NCBI GenBank assembly: GCA_002432805.1
Contig: DJGV01000016.1
Location: 216,327 to 280,326, forward strand
Direction of reading: 5' to 3'
DNA from: Fervidobacterium sp. UBA5837
Lineage (GTDB): Bacteria > Thermotogota > Thermotogae > Thermotogales > Fervidobacteriaceae
Length of the DNA: 64,000 nucleotides
This document shows positions 1 through 8,669 of the stretch, piece after piece. Numbering within the stretch: the stretch's first letter is position 1; each line of letters opens with the position of its first letter. The position numbers were made by a program, and so were the translations under genes. The notes beneath the pieces were generated by a model, which had not been told where the DNA came from, did not search any database, and saw nothing but the letters and a program-made list of their open reading frames with translations.

Positions 1-475
1 CCAAAAAGGCGATGCCATTTTTCGACTTCTTAAGGCCATATCTCCCAGAAAGTAGATTTATGTAATTTTCAAAATCTACTAATTCTGTGTTACCGTTCAA
101 TTCTCCATTCATATACTTCTGCAATTTTTGTAAAAATGCACTATTTACGTCTATTCTTTTTGACAATTCTTCGATGAACAAGGCGATATTTACAACGAGG
201 TCGTCCCTTTCCAATTTGTCAGCAGGGCTATGAGACATTTCATCAACGAGTCGTTCGGAGATTTCAATGGACCTCACATTTGGTAATTCATCGAATTTAC
301 CGGGTCTTTTTGCCAATACCTTGGCCTTATAGTCACCCTGTCCAAAGTCTTTTATTTCTATCTTCGTTCCCTCTTTAGGCGCCTTCTTATCACTCTTTAT
401 GATGACCTCGCCATCTCTTGTCTTTACTTTCACGTACTTTCCGTAAGATTCAAGCACTAATCCAAAAACTCTCAT
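1..475 (-). CDS. hypothetical protein, C-terminus cut off by the window edge
   Basis: Reading frame opened by ATG at 475, which overlaps the mfd stop as ATGA, so it is translationally coupled to mfd as the last visible gene of that operon. The 158 visible residues start MRVFGLVLESYGKYVKVKTR, a short beta-rich segment that looks like a small OB/SH3-type barrel (residues 1-55), followed by a charged helical region (about 75-125) with EELSKRIDV. No enzyme motif, signal peptide or membrane segment is visible. I do not recognise the family; it resembles the unnamed proteins that follow mfd in Thermotogales, but that is memory, not a search result. The 3' end lies outside the window. Confidence 0.7.
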   Translation of the reverse strand, partial: MRVFGLVLESYGKYVKVKTRDGEVIIKSDKKAPKEGTKIEIKDFGQGDYKAKVLAKRPGKFDELPNVRSIEISERLVDEMSHSPADKLERDDLVVNIALFIEELSKRIDVNSAFLQKLQKYMNGELNGNTELVDFENYINLLSGRYGLKKSKNGIAFL

Positions 476-3261
476 ACTTGCACCTTCTTAAGCCCTTCTA
501 CCAAATCGTCGATATTCAGGAAGAACATGTAGCTATTTTCCTTTTCGTTGTATATGTACTTTTCCGAAAACTTTTCCAAGTATCCATTCTTGAATTCAAC
601 GACGAGTCCTAAATCACTTATCGTTGCTTTTTTCACACCATGGTTCCACAAGAATATTCTCAGCATCGCATTGTCGAGTAGATTAGTCACACTCTCTGGC
701 AACTTTCCAAACCGGTCTTCCATCTCACTGCCGATGTCTTCTAACTCCTCGATGGTTGTTGCAGATGCGATCCTTCTGTAGAATCTCATACGCTCAAATG
801 GGTCGTATATGTAGAATTCTGGTATGACGATACTTCCAACGATGCCTTCCACTTCAGTGTCCACTTTGTTGAGCATAAATCCTTTACTTTCCATCACCGT
901 ATCGTTGAGCATTTCAAGGTAATAATTGAGCCCAACATCGTTGATGAATCCGTGTTGCTCGAGCCCGAAGATTGTGCCAACTCCACGAATTTCCATATCA
1001 CGCATCGCTATCTTCATGCCACTTCCCGGTCCTACGTACGACTTTATTGCGTACAACCTTTCCACAACTTTCCCATTTACGTGTTTTGGATAGAAAAAGT
1101 ACGCGAATGAAACTCTATCACTCCTACCGACGCGACCACGAAGTTGATAAAGCTGGGAGAGACCATAGCGATGTGAATCATCTACAATTATTGTGTTTGC
1201 ATTTGGAACGTCCACACCATTTTCTACGATCGTTGTGCATAGTAAGACGTCTGCCTTGCCATGGAAGAAATTATCGATGGATCTCTTTAATTCGGTTTTA
1301 TTCTGCTGACCGTGTCCTATCACGACAGAGATATCCGGTACTAAATCTTTGAGTTTGTTGTAAACATCGTGTATCGAATTAACTCTGTTGTGCACGTATA
1401 TCACTTGCCCACCTCTATTTACTTCCCTAAGGATCGCAAGTCTGATGATTCTTTCATCAACCGGTCCTATGTGGACTTGAATCTCTTTTCTGCCAAACGG
1501 TGGGGTCTTTATCTCAGAGAGGTCTTTCAAGCTCGATACGGCCATGTGCAATGTACGTGGTATCGGTGTAGCACTCATGGATAGTACATTTACATTGACT
1601 CTGAACTTTTTGAACAATTCCTTCTGTTCAACACCGAATTTCTGCTCTTCATCTATCACCACTAATCCAAGGTCTGCAAAAGAAATGTGTTGCAACACGC
1701 TGTGCGTGCCTATCAGTACATCTATCTTACCTGTTCTCAATTCTTTCTGTATAGTCTCACGTTCTTTTTTCGTTGTAAATCTGTTCAGTAACGCCACGCG
1801 TATACCAAACGGTGTGAATCTCTCTACGATGTTGTCATAGTGCTGCTTTGCCAAAACCGTTGTTGGTGCAAGCAGCACAGCTTGTTTACCAGACACAACT
1901 GTTCTAAAGATCGCCCTAATTGCAACTTCGGTCTTTCCATATCCGGCATCACCAACTAACAATCTGTCCATCGGTTTATCACTAGCAAGGTCTTCGAATA
2001 CTTCTTCGATCACCTGCATCTGATCAGGTGTTTCTACGTATGAAAACGTCTTTGAGAATTGCTCTTCAAGATCAACATCACCGGGAAGTGAGATACCTTG
2101 TACCGTACTTCGAACTTGCTGGATCACTAACATTTCCCTCACAAGTTCTTGGATACTTCTCTTGACCTTTGAAACCTTCTTCGACCATGTTGCCTTTTTC
2201 AAAGAATCTAGTCGTAAATTTGCATTATCACCAACGTACTTATCTATTAGGTCAATCCGTTCTATTGGTACGTAGAGGATGGAATCAGAGAATCCAAGGA
2301 CTATGAATTCACGTTCTTTACCATTGACTTCAACTTTTTTCAGTTCGTTGAATTTTGCAATACCATACTTTCTGTGTACAACGATGTCACCCGGTTGTAG
2401 TTCGTCTTCCGAAATGATCGGTGTCGATGGTGCGTACGCTTCTTCGTGTTTATGCAAAGTCTTTCGTTCTCCGGGTAATTCTATCTCTACTGCATTACTC
2501 AAGAGCACATCTTGGTCCAGAATTCCATAAGCCTTGTATTCCCATTTCTTTTCTTCTGATTGAAAAGACTGTCTGATCTCCCGTTCAAAGAGTGTAAAAT
2601 GTTCCACAACAGATTTCTTATCAGCAACGTGCAATCTGACGTTGTAATCAGCAAATGTCCCCGTCACATATTTTCCTGTGAATTGTTCCTCACCGGGTTC
2701 TAAGGTAACATCAACATTACCTTCATACACAAACTCCCTGGCAGGTAAAATGAGTGCACTATCGAGCTTTTCAACGGTTCTTTGCGTCTTCGTATCGAAC
2801 CTTCTGATCTCTTCTACAAGGTTACCGTATAGTTCCAATCTCACAGGTACGTTATCTGGACCAACGTAATCTACAATCTCGCCTCTTATCGAAAATGTTC
2901 CACCTTCTCGGACATTGAAGACTCTTTCGTAACCAAGGTTTGAAAAAAGTTCTTCTACATTTCCGAGTATATCTCCCAGTTTAATCTCAATCGTATATTT
3001 TCTCAGCATCCTTGGAGGCATCACATAATGAAGTAGAGATCTAAGAGTTGCAACTGCCTTTAATTTATTCTGCGATGCCAGATAGAGTGCATATATCCTG
3101 CGAGCTCTGACGTACCAAGATGGCCTTAAATTCTCATTTGGTAGTACATCGTAATCTGGTATGTAGTAGTAACCTTCTATATTTGTCTCTTTCTCGCTGG
3201 GCACTATGACGATTTCGTTCGTCATTTCATCCCCAGTATGCATTTTGTCAACATTTGACAC
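472..3261 (-). CDS. mfd: transcription-repair coupling factor Mfd
   Basis: DNA translocase that removes RNA polymerase stalled at lesions and recruits UvrA. The 929 residues hold the RNAP-interaction module (GDIVVHRKYGIAKF, about 290-305) and the superfamily 2 helicase core: Walker A GDAGYGKTEVAIRA, Walker B as DEEQKFGV, motif III LSMSATPIPRTLHMA, and motifs V-VI ending QLRGRVGRSDR. A TRCF C-terminal domain follows. E. coli Mfd is about 1,150 residues; this one is shorter because the N-terminal UvrB-like region is reduced, as in other Thermotogales. GTG at 3261 is the chosen start: AAGGTGA lies 7 bases upstream. It sits 71 bases after tmcAL in the same operon. Confidence 0.95.
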   Translation of the reverse strand: MSNVDKMHTGDEMTNEIVIVPSEKETNIEGYYYIPDYDVLPNENLRPSWYVRARRIYALYLASQNKLKAVATLRSLLHYVMPPRMLRKYTIEIKLGDILGNVEELFSNLGYERVFNVREGGTFSIRGEIVDYVGPDNVPVRLELYGNLVEEIRRFDTKTQRTVEKLDSALILPAREFVYEGNVDVTLEPGEEQFTGKYVTGTFADYNVRLHVADKKSVVEHFTLFEREIRQSFQSEEKKWEYKAYGILDQDVLLSNAVEIELPGERKTLHKHEEAYAPSTPIISEDELQPGDIVVHRKYGIAKFNELKKVEVNGKEREFIVLGFSDSILYVPIERIDLIDKYVGDNANLRLDSLKKATWSKKVSKVKRSIQELVREMLVIQQVRSTVQGISLPGDVDLEEQFSKTFSYVETPDQMQVIEEVFEDLASDKPMDRLLVGDAGYGKTEVAIRAIFRTVVSGKQAVLLAPTTVLAKQHYDNIVERFTPFGIRVALLNRFTTKKERETIQKELRTGKIDVLIGTHSVLQHISFADLGLVVIDEEQKFGVEQKELFKKFRVNVNVLSMSATPIPRTLHMAVSSLKDLSEIKTPPFGRKEIQVHIGPVDERIIRLAILREVNRGGQVIYVHNRVNSIHDVYNKLKDLVPDISVVIGHGQQNKTELKRSIDNFFHGKADVLLCTTIVENGVDVPNANTIIVDDSHRYGLSQLYQLRGRVGRSDRVSFAYFFYPKHVNGKVVERLYAIKSYVGPGSGMKIAMRDMEIRGVGTIFGLEQHGFINDVGLNYYLEMLNDTVMESKGFMLNKVDTEVEGIVGSIVIPEFYIYDPFERMRFYRRIASATTIEELEDIGSEMEDRFGKLPESVTNLLDNAMLRIFLWNHGVKKATISDLGLVVEFKNGYLEKFSEKYIYNEKENSYMFFLNIDDLVEGLKKVQV

Positions 3262-3332
3262 CGATATTTCACCTTCCTCATAAACTACTCACAGGTCTGT
3301 AAGTCTAAGATACCATGATTCGAAACTTCTTT

Positions 3333-4691
3333 CTAAACGCGGACTGGTTGACGGAAATCCATACCTGCAACTGCCTCTTTTTTATTTGGATACATGAGTG
3401 TGTACAAATCACTTGCAAGTATGTCCTTTTCGAACTGCCATGTGTACAATTCTGGTTGTATTTTGAAATGTCCTTTACCTTCAGACATCTTTTTTTGAGT
3501 CTCGTCCAATATGTTTTTGTACAACGAGGCCGTTGATATGATTGGTATCGTGCATTTTTTCTTCATGATCTTCAACAACTCTCTACCCTTTTCAGTAAAA
3601 CCAAGCAATCTTAGATATTGTGGCCCCATTTCATTGCTTAATTCAACCTTTTCTTTGTCCATATCAAATAACACGTGCAACATAGCTCTTCTAATCCTTG
3701 AATAAGTGAACCGCTTTGTCTTCACTTTATCTATGAAATCTTGAATGTCTCCTGCATCCCGTGACGATTCTACGAATCTTAAATCTAAGCCTTCGTTGAA
3801 ACTATAATATTTTTCGAAATCTTCTCTATTCATCTTTCTGAACATCGCCAAGACAAAAGACAAGTCCTTCCAAAACACAGGTCCACGTCCTTTTTCAAAC
3901 TCATCCTTCATTACTTTAAACGTCCAATCTGGTATCGCATCACCCATCTTCGAAAAATCTCCATTTGCTATTGCCTTTCTTATGGCACTTGCCGATGAGA
4001 AACGTCCTTTGTAATCCTCATCGTTGTAATCTGCACCTATTCTCTGAATAACGTGTGGCCTTATCTTGCTGTTGTATTTCAACAATGCCTTGACATATTC
4101 TATACCCAAGATATCGTTAGATTTAGAAAGCATTTCCATCTTGTCATCTAATACTTCCATAAGTGCATATTTTCTGGCATTTGGATACGAATATCCTCTT
4201 TTCAATTGTCGTTTGAAAGATTGTTCGAATTCGGGCGATTGATAAGTTAAGAGATTTGCTACTCTCGAGATGAATTCTAAATCCCCACTCTCACTTCCAA
4301 AGACGATATCGCTTACCACTCCGGTTCTCTCGAGTATGCCAATTGAGCCTAATGCGAAACCACCTGCATCTTGTATTGCATAAAGAGTGGGAAGTTCGAA
4401 GACGACATCTACCCCATACCTTAGTGCAATTTCCGCCCTTGCAAACTTGTTTATCATCGCAGGTTCACCACGTTGACAAAAATTGCCGCTCATCACTGCA
4501 ACCACGTACTCTGGTTTTACCAATTCGATCGATTGATGTAAATGATTCAAGTGACCGAAGTGGAAAGGATTGTATTCTACAACGATGCCCAATACCTTCA
4601 TGCCATTTTCTTTCTTTGCTTTGATAGTCTCTGCAGTATCTTTGATATCTGCCATACTATCAATATCTTCTATGTAAATCATGCAAGTCAC
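3333..4691 (-). CDS. tmcAL: tRNA(Met) cytidine acetate ligase (TmcAL/YlbM family)
   Basis: Family known to acetylate the wobble cytidine of elongator tRNA-Met using acetate and ATP. The family hallmark is plain: KVLGIVVEYNPFHFGHLNH, a nucleotidyltransferase HxGH motif, followed by VVAVMSGNFCQRGEPAM and later GRFSSASAIRKAI. Cytoplasmic; no membrane segment. Start is uncertain. GTG at 4691 has AAGG only 4 bases upstream, ATG at 4682 has it 13 bases upstream, and family members normally begin at the methionine of MKVLGIVVEYNPFH (4601), which would drop 30 residues. The upstream membrane-protein stop lies 7 bases before 4691, so the genes are co-transcribed with mfd downstream. Confidence 0.88.
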   Translation of the reverse strand: MTCMIYIEDIDSMADIKDTAETIKAKKENGMKVLGIVVEYNPFHFGHLNHLHQSIELVKPEYVVAVMSGNFCQRGEPAMINKFARAEIALRYGVDVVFELPTLYAIQDAGGFALGSIGILERTGVVSDIVFGSESGDLEFISRVANLLTYQSPEFEQSFKRQLKRGYSYPNARKYALMEVLDDKMEMLSKSNDILGIEYVKALLKYNSKIRPHVIQRIGADYNDEDYKGRFSSASAIRKAIANGDFSKMGDAIPDWTFKVMKDEFEKGRGPVFWKDLSFVLAMFRKMNREDFEKYYSFNEGLDLRFVESSRDAGDIQDFIDKVKTKRFTYSRIRRAMLHVLFDMDKEKVELSNEMGPQYLRLLGFTEKGRELLKIMKKKCTIPIISTASLYKNILDETQKKMSEGKGHFKIQPELYTWQFEKDILASDLYTLMYPNKKEAVAGMDFRQPVRV

Positions 4692-4698
4692 TCAACCT

Positions 4699-5241
4699 TC
4701 AGTCTGAAAATTCTTTTCTCAAAATCGTGAATTCAAGGACAAAGAGTACAAGTGAATAAACAAAATAGATCGCCGTTAAATACATCATCTCAACCGTGTT
4801 TCCATTTTCTTGCAACAAATCAATTCCAACCCAAGTAGGGCCTGTAAACGCCAATTTGAATACTTGGACTCCAAGTGCAACACCTGAAGATACGAATGCA
4901 AGAATTATATGGAATGAGGAATTTCCATTGATTGCTTTGGAAAATGGATACGCGCTCATGAAAAAACCACTAGTTGTAAGCATTATCAGTATGAAGAGAA
5001 AATACCTTGAATTGATGAAGGTTAAACCTGTCAAGTTCGACACCACGGGCGCCAAATACAGTATCGCCAGATATACCGCAAGTGAGATGAAGCCAAAGAC
5101 AAACGTTATGAACCCCACTAAAATCAGGAAATAGTATTCTCCTTTACTCTCCTTGTGACGCATTCGTTTCTCATCACGCTCACCCTTTTCATATCTCTCA
5201 TACTTCTCATAATGTTGCTGGAAAGACCTATTCAAAGCCAT
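4699..5241 (-). CDS. hypothetical four-helix membrane protein
   Basis: 180 residues. A charged cytoplasmic N-terminus (residues 8-32) carries a short degenerate repeat of Glu-Lys/Arg units (YEKYERYEKGERDEKR). Four hydrophobic segments follow, at about 36-62, 78-100, 108-130 and 148-172. No catalytic motif or known domain is recognised. Start at ATG 5241 is well supported by GAGGAGGGA immediately upstream. It is the first gene of the operon with tmcAL and mfd and has its own candidate promoter. Function unknown; position before housekeeping genes does not tell its role. Confidence 0.75.
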   Translation of the reverse strand: MALNRSFQQHYEKYERYEKGERDEKRMRHKESKGEYYFLILVGFITFVFGFISLAVYLAILYLAPVVSNLTGLTFINSRYFLFILIMLTTSGFFMSAYPFSKAINGNSSFHIILAFVSSGVALGVQVFKLAFTGPTWVGIDLLQENGNTVEMMYLTAIYFVYSLVLFVLEFTILRKEFSD

Positions 5242-5292
5242 TCCCTCCTCTACCTTTCCATTCTCAGTTGTTTGTAATCTCTCTTCAGATTA

Positions 5293-5321
5293 ATTATACT
5301 ATAAATATCGAATTTGCATCA
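5293..5321 (-). promoter_or_regulatory. candidate promoter of the membrane protein-tmcAL-mfd operon
   Basis: On the minus strand a perfect TATAAT (5293-5298) lies about 50 bases before the ATG at 5241, inside an AT-rich stretch. The -35 at 17 bases spacing reads TGATGC, a weak match, so only the -10 is convincing. Confidence 0.45.
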
Positions 5322-5340
5322 GATTCTGTTCTAAAAATAG

Positions 5341-5370
5341 TAAAAAAACCCAACCTACGAGCGGTTGGGC
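5341..5370 (-). terminator. rho-independent terminator of the large sugar operon
   Basis: Read on the minus strand: GCCCAACC, 7-base loop, GGTTGGG, then seven T. Stem 5349-5355 with 5363-5369, T-run 5342-5348. It lies about 80 bases after the GH144-like stop and ends transcription before the tmcAL-mfd promoter. Confidence 0.85.
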
Positions 5371-5452
5371 AATGCATATTAAAAGGCATTCCATCTATCA
5401 AATGTGTTGTATTTCCCGTGCTTTGACAATCACTTTTTATTAGTGGACCATT

Positions 5453-6781
5453 TCAGTTTTTCTTCTTCAGACCAACCTTTTCGATTCCACTTTGCACATA
5501 GGTGTTCTTCATGAAGTACTTCCAGACAAACTCACTTCTGTAATTTTCGATCATCAGCAGTGTAATGCCTTTGTCTATTCCAATCACGTCTTGAGCATAC
5601 CACGCTGGCTTAACATCGATGTTGTAGGCATCTTTGAAACCGTACTTTCCCCAAAGTTGTGGATGGTTTTTGTAGTAATATTCCAAAGCGGCTATCGATT
5701 CGTCTGGTAAGAATACAATAGACCCGGCAGCACCTGCAGGTGGTACGGTGCCATCTACGTAATGTTGATCGTTGTTGTATCCGGATGGCAGCACACCATA
5801 TCTACCTTCGTATCCTTTCGGACCATCGCAGGCTGTGAGGCCCCATGAATTTTCACCGAATGTCTTGAATCTGTCCTTGTTGTCTATGCAATACTTTCTA
5901 TTGCTCGTTATCGCAACAACTGAATTCTCCCACCAATCGACACCGGATCTATCGACCATGTTTCTCAAATCAAACCACGCAAATGAGAATTGATACGTGA
6001 AAATTGAACCAAACCAGCTGTGTATGAAACGTTTCCCTCCACCGTATGAACCATAATGTCTCTGGAATGAATAGAATAAATTTGGATCAGCCGGAAATGT
6101 CGGTGAACCTGCTGCAAGAAAGTACATCATGAACTGTTCTGCATAGAAATCCCAGTGCCCTTGAAATCCTTTTTCAGGTGAATATGCCATGTAAAACTGC
6201 TTTACTTTGTTGTCAACAAACCATGGCCAGTTAACTCTCTTGTACAATTGTTCTGCTTTTTGCTTTACCTCGCCACCGAAATACTCGCCTGCCGTCAACG
6301 CACCACACAAAGCGATGGCAGTATCTATTATCGAAACTTCTGAATTCCAAATTCTCTTAGCTGTCTCCATATCTAGGAAATGGTAGAAAAAACCATTTTC
6401 CTGAGGTACGTTGTTTAATAACGTGTTGAGAGTACCCAATGCCCTTTCATATGCTTGTTCATACGTTACCCATCCTCTTTCTGCACCTATAGCGATGGCA
6501 GTTAACCCGAAACCAACCGATGCAATACTACTAACTTGCGGATTGCCTGGTGCCCTATCCCTTATGAGCCCATATCCTTTACTATCTTTGTTTGTATTTG
6601 CCTCTTGCCAGAAGAAATCAAAGCTCTTCCTACTCTCGAGTTCCAATATCTCTGATTCTTTCTTGTTGATAGTGCTATCATTTGTAGAACTTGTACTCGT
6701 TGCACCTATTGTAAATGTAGGTATGAGCAACAGAGTTATCAACAAGACAAAGATAGTGTTATTGAACAATTTTCGACACAT
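5453..6781 (-). CDS. secreted GH144-like glycoamylase-domain glycosidase
   Basis: Predicted exported endo- or exo-glucanase of the glycoamylase-like fold; GH144 members characterised so far act on beta-1,2-glucan. Seen: signal peptide (MCRKLFNNTIFVLLITLL, cleavage near TIGA), then an (alpha/alpha)6-type domain with FDFFWQEAN, IRDRAPGNP, GFFYHFLD, SEVSIIDTAIALCGAL, NSWGLTACDGPKGY and the near-invariant YNNDQHYVDGTVPPAGAAGS. ATG 6781 chosen because GAGGTG lies 6 bases upstream; the longer frame starts at 6805 without a site. Last gene of operon A, 58 bases after the permease stop. A cytoplasmic paralogue lies at 25585-26811. Substrate is inferred from GH94 and GH35 neighbours, not proven. Confidence 0.82.
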   Translation of the reverse strand: MCRKLFNNTIFVLLITLLLIPTFTIGATSTSSTNDSTINKKESEILELESRKSFDFFWQEANTNKDSKGYGLIRDRAPGNPQVSSIASVGFGLTAIAIGAERGWVTYEQAYERALGTLNTLLNNVPQENGFFYHFLDMETAKRIWNSEVSIIDTAIALCGALTAGEYFGGEVKQKAEQLYKRVNWPWFVDNKVKQFYMAYSPEKGFQGHWDFYAEQFMMYFLAAGSPTFPADPNLFYSFQRHYGSYGGGKRFIHSWFGSIFTYQFSFAWFDLRNMVDRSGVDWWENSVVAITSNRKYCIDNKDRFKTFGENSWGLTACDGPKGYEGRYGVLPSGYNNDQHYVDGTVPPAGAAGSIVFLPDESIAALEYYYKNHPQLWGKYGFKDAYNIDVKPAWYAQDVIGIDKGITLLMIENYRSEFVWKYFMKNTYVQSGIEKVGLKKKN

Positions 6782-6839
6782 TGACCCCACCTCTATTCTG
6801 GACATATTCGCATATCCTTCGCTATACGATCTTATTCAC

Positions 6840-7790
6840 TTATTCACCAGTGATACCGACACTGTCTATGCTCTCTCTAAGCCATCTTTCAACGATGAAG
6901 TATATTATCAATAATGGTGCTATGGTTAACAATGTACCGGCCATCCTCACTGACTCATTCAACCGATCGGTGACGACAGCACCGGATGGGAAGAGTAATC
7001 TATATGAGTCTACGAAACTTTGCAATTGCATTGGCAATGTCTTTATGGTATTTCCGAAATAGAGCGCGCTTAGATATGTTTCGTTCCAGTACCAAACCAT
7101 GGACAATACAAAAGATATCACGAATGCTGGAGTTGCAAGTGGTAGAGAAATCCTAGCAAAGACCGTGAAGTCATTTGCCCCATCTATTCTGGCAGCTTCT
7201 TCCAAAGACTTCGGCATCATTCTGAACAGCTGATAGAATATCAGTATGAAGAGCGCTTGGTTCAGACCTTGACCAAATGTGGCAGGTACAAAGAACGAAA
7301 GAACGCTGTTCAACAATCCCAATTTCTGGAACATGAGAAATCTTGGAATCATAAGAGTTTGCTGCGGTATGAGAAACGTTACTATCATGAGTACAAAAAA
7401 GAAGTTCTTACCTTTGAAGTTGTATCTTGCAAATCCATACCCGATCAGTGATGATGAAATAACTTGTGCTATAGTTGAAAGCAAGACAACGTAAAGCGTC
7501 TGAGTTAGTGTGGGCATATAATTCAACACTTTGAACGCCTTTTCGTAATTTGAAAAATATATGTGCGTGGGAATCCATTTCACCATTGGGTTGAGCAGGT
7601 CTTCAAGGTCTTTCATGCTATTCATCAAGATGTAAAGTAGTGGATATAGGTAAACAAAACCTATTCCTATCAATAGCATATAAATGAATATATTTCCCAG
7701 CACGCCGTAACTACCTCTACCACCGAGGAGAATTCTTTTGACTTTTGCCATTCTCTCTGGTGACTTTACTTTGCTTTCAGTCCTTTCCAT
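6840..7790 (-). CDS. sugar ABC transporter permease, MalG/UgpE type (pair 1)
   Basis: Inner-membrane half of a CUT1-family importer. Six hydrophobic segments and the ATPase-docking EAA loop SLEEAARIDGANDFTVFARI followed by LPLATPAF. ATG 7790 is taken because GAGGTGG lies 9 bases upstream; a TTG in frame at 7808 lacks a site. It follows its partner permease by 18 bases. This is one of two permease pairs in the same operon; no ATPase gene is present, so a shared MsmK/UgpC-type ATPase encoded elsewhere is presumed. Probably imports glucan oligosaccharides. Confidence 0.88.
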   Translation of the reverse strand: MERTESKVKSPERMAKVKRILLGGRGSYGVLGNIFIYMLLIGIGFVYLYPLLYILMNSMKDLEDLLNPMVKWIPTHIYFSNYEKAFKVLNYMPTLTQTLYVVLLSTIAQVISSSLIGYGFARYNFKGKNFFFVLMIVTFLIPQQTLMIPRFLMFQKLGLLNSVLSFFVPATFGQGLNQALFILIFYQLFRMMPKSLEEAARIDGANDFTVFARISLPLATPAFVISFVLSMVWYWNETYLSALYFGNTIKTLPMQLQSFVDSYRLLFPSGAVVTDRLNESVRMAGTLLTIAPLLIIYFIVERWLRESIDSVGITGE

Positions 7791-7808
7791 TCTGCCACAC
7801 CACCTCAA

Positions 7809-8669
7809 TCAATCTCTGCCTCTTCGGACAGTAAAGAGCGCATATATTCCTACAAAGCCTAGAAGGAATATCAGATATACCCAAGAAAGAGCCGAAGCAT
7901 AGCCAAATCCTGTGGATATATTGAACATATTATCCCTTATTATCGGTGAAACGGGGTTCATAGGAAATGCCGAAAGCAGAACAACCGTGTAAACTACGTT
8001 GACTATTATCAGCGGTTGAATTGCAGGCAACGTGATCTTCCAAAAGATTTCCCAACTAGTCGCACCATCGATCTTTGCTGCTTCGTACATGCTTACATTG
8101 ATCTTCTGAAGTCCTGCTAAAAATACCAATATCTGGATACCGGAAAACCATAGGATCGTTATCAGGTTGTTGAAGATGTAATTCACAGGTTGTGCTATAT
8201 AAACCGGCCAAGTATCCGTTATAGCAGAGATGTTGAGTATATCTGACAACCCCGGCAACTGAGTTGCACCTTGTTGTGTAAGCTCGTTTATAACAGAACT
8301 ACTTGTGATTATGACCGGTAGAAAGAAGATGGTTCTGAAAAAGTTCTTCATTTTTACCTTAGAATTCAAGAGCAAGGCTATAACCAATGCAAAGACTATG
8401 ATTACAGGTACCGATAGCAAGAGTTGTATGAGAAAGTTTACCAGTGATTGCACGAACGATACATCCGTGAAAAATGCATACTTGTAATTATCGAATTTTA
8501 TGAATTCTGTTACGATACCGGAATCAGCAGTAATCTTTACTTTATTGAAACTCAGATAAAGTGAATACAACATAGGGTACGCTGTAAGAAATATGAACCC
8601 GAATAACCAAGGTGAGATAAACAAATACCCGTAGATTTGCTTCAGCGTGCTATTTTTAAACTTCTTCAT
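7809..8669 (-). CDS. sugar ABC transporter permease, MalF/UgpA type (pair 1)
   Basis: 286-residue permease with six hydrophobic segments, N-terminal YLFISPWLFGFIFLTAYP typical of UgpA-type proteins, and EAA loop MYEAAKIDGATSWEIFWKI then LPAIQP. ATG at 8669 overlaps the stop of the DUF5696-like gene (ATGA), so translation is coupled. Partner of the permease at 6840-7790. A central extracytoplasmic loop (about residues 125-160, GATQLPGLSDILNISAITD) is longer than in a minimal permease. Confidence 0.88.
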   Translation of the reverse strand: MKKFKNSTLKQIYGYLFISPWLFGFIFLTAYPMLYSLYLSFNKVKITADSGIVTEFIKFDNYKYAFFTDVSFVQSLVNFLIQLLLSVPVIIVFALVIALLLNSKVKMKNFFRTIFFLPVIITSSSVINELTQQGATQLPGLSDILNISAITDTWPVYIAQPVNYIFNNLITILWFSGIQILVFLAGLQKINVSMYEAAKIDGATSWEIFWKITLPAIQPLIIVNVVYTVVLLSAFPMNPVSPIIRDNMFNISTGFGYASALSWVYLIFLLGFVGIYALFTVRRGRD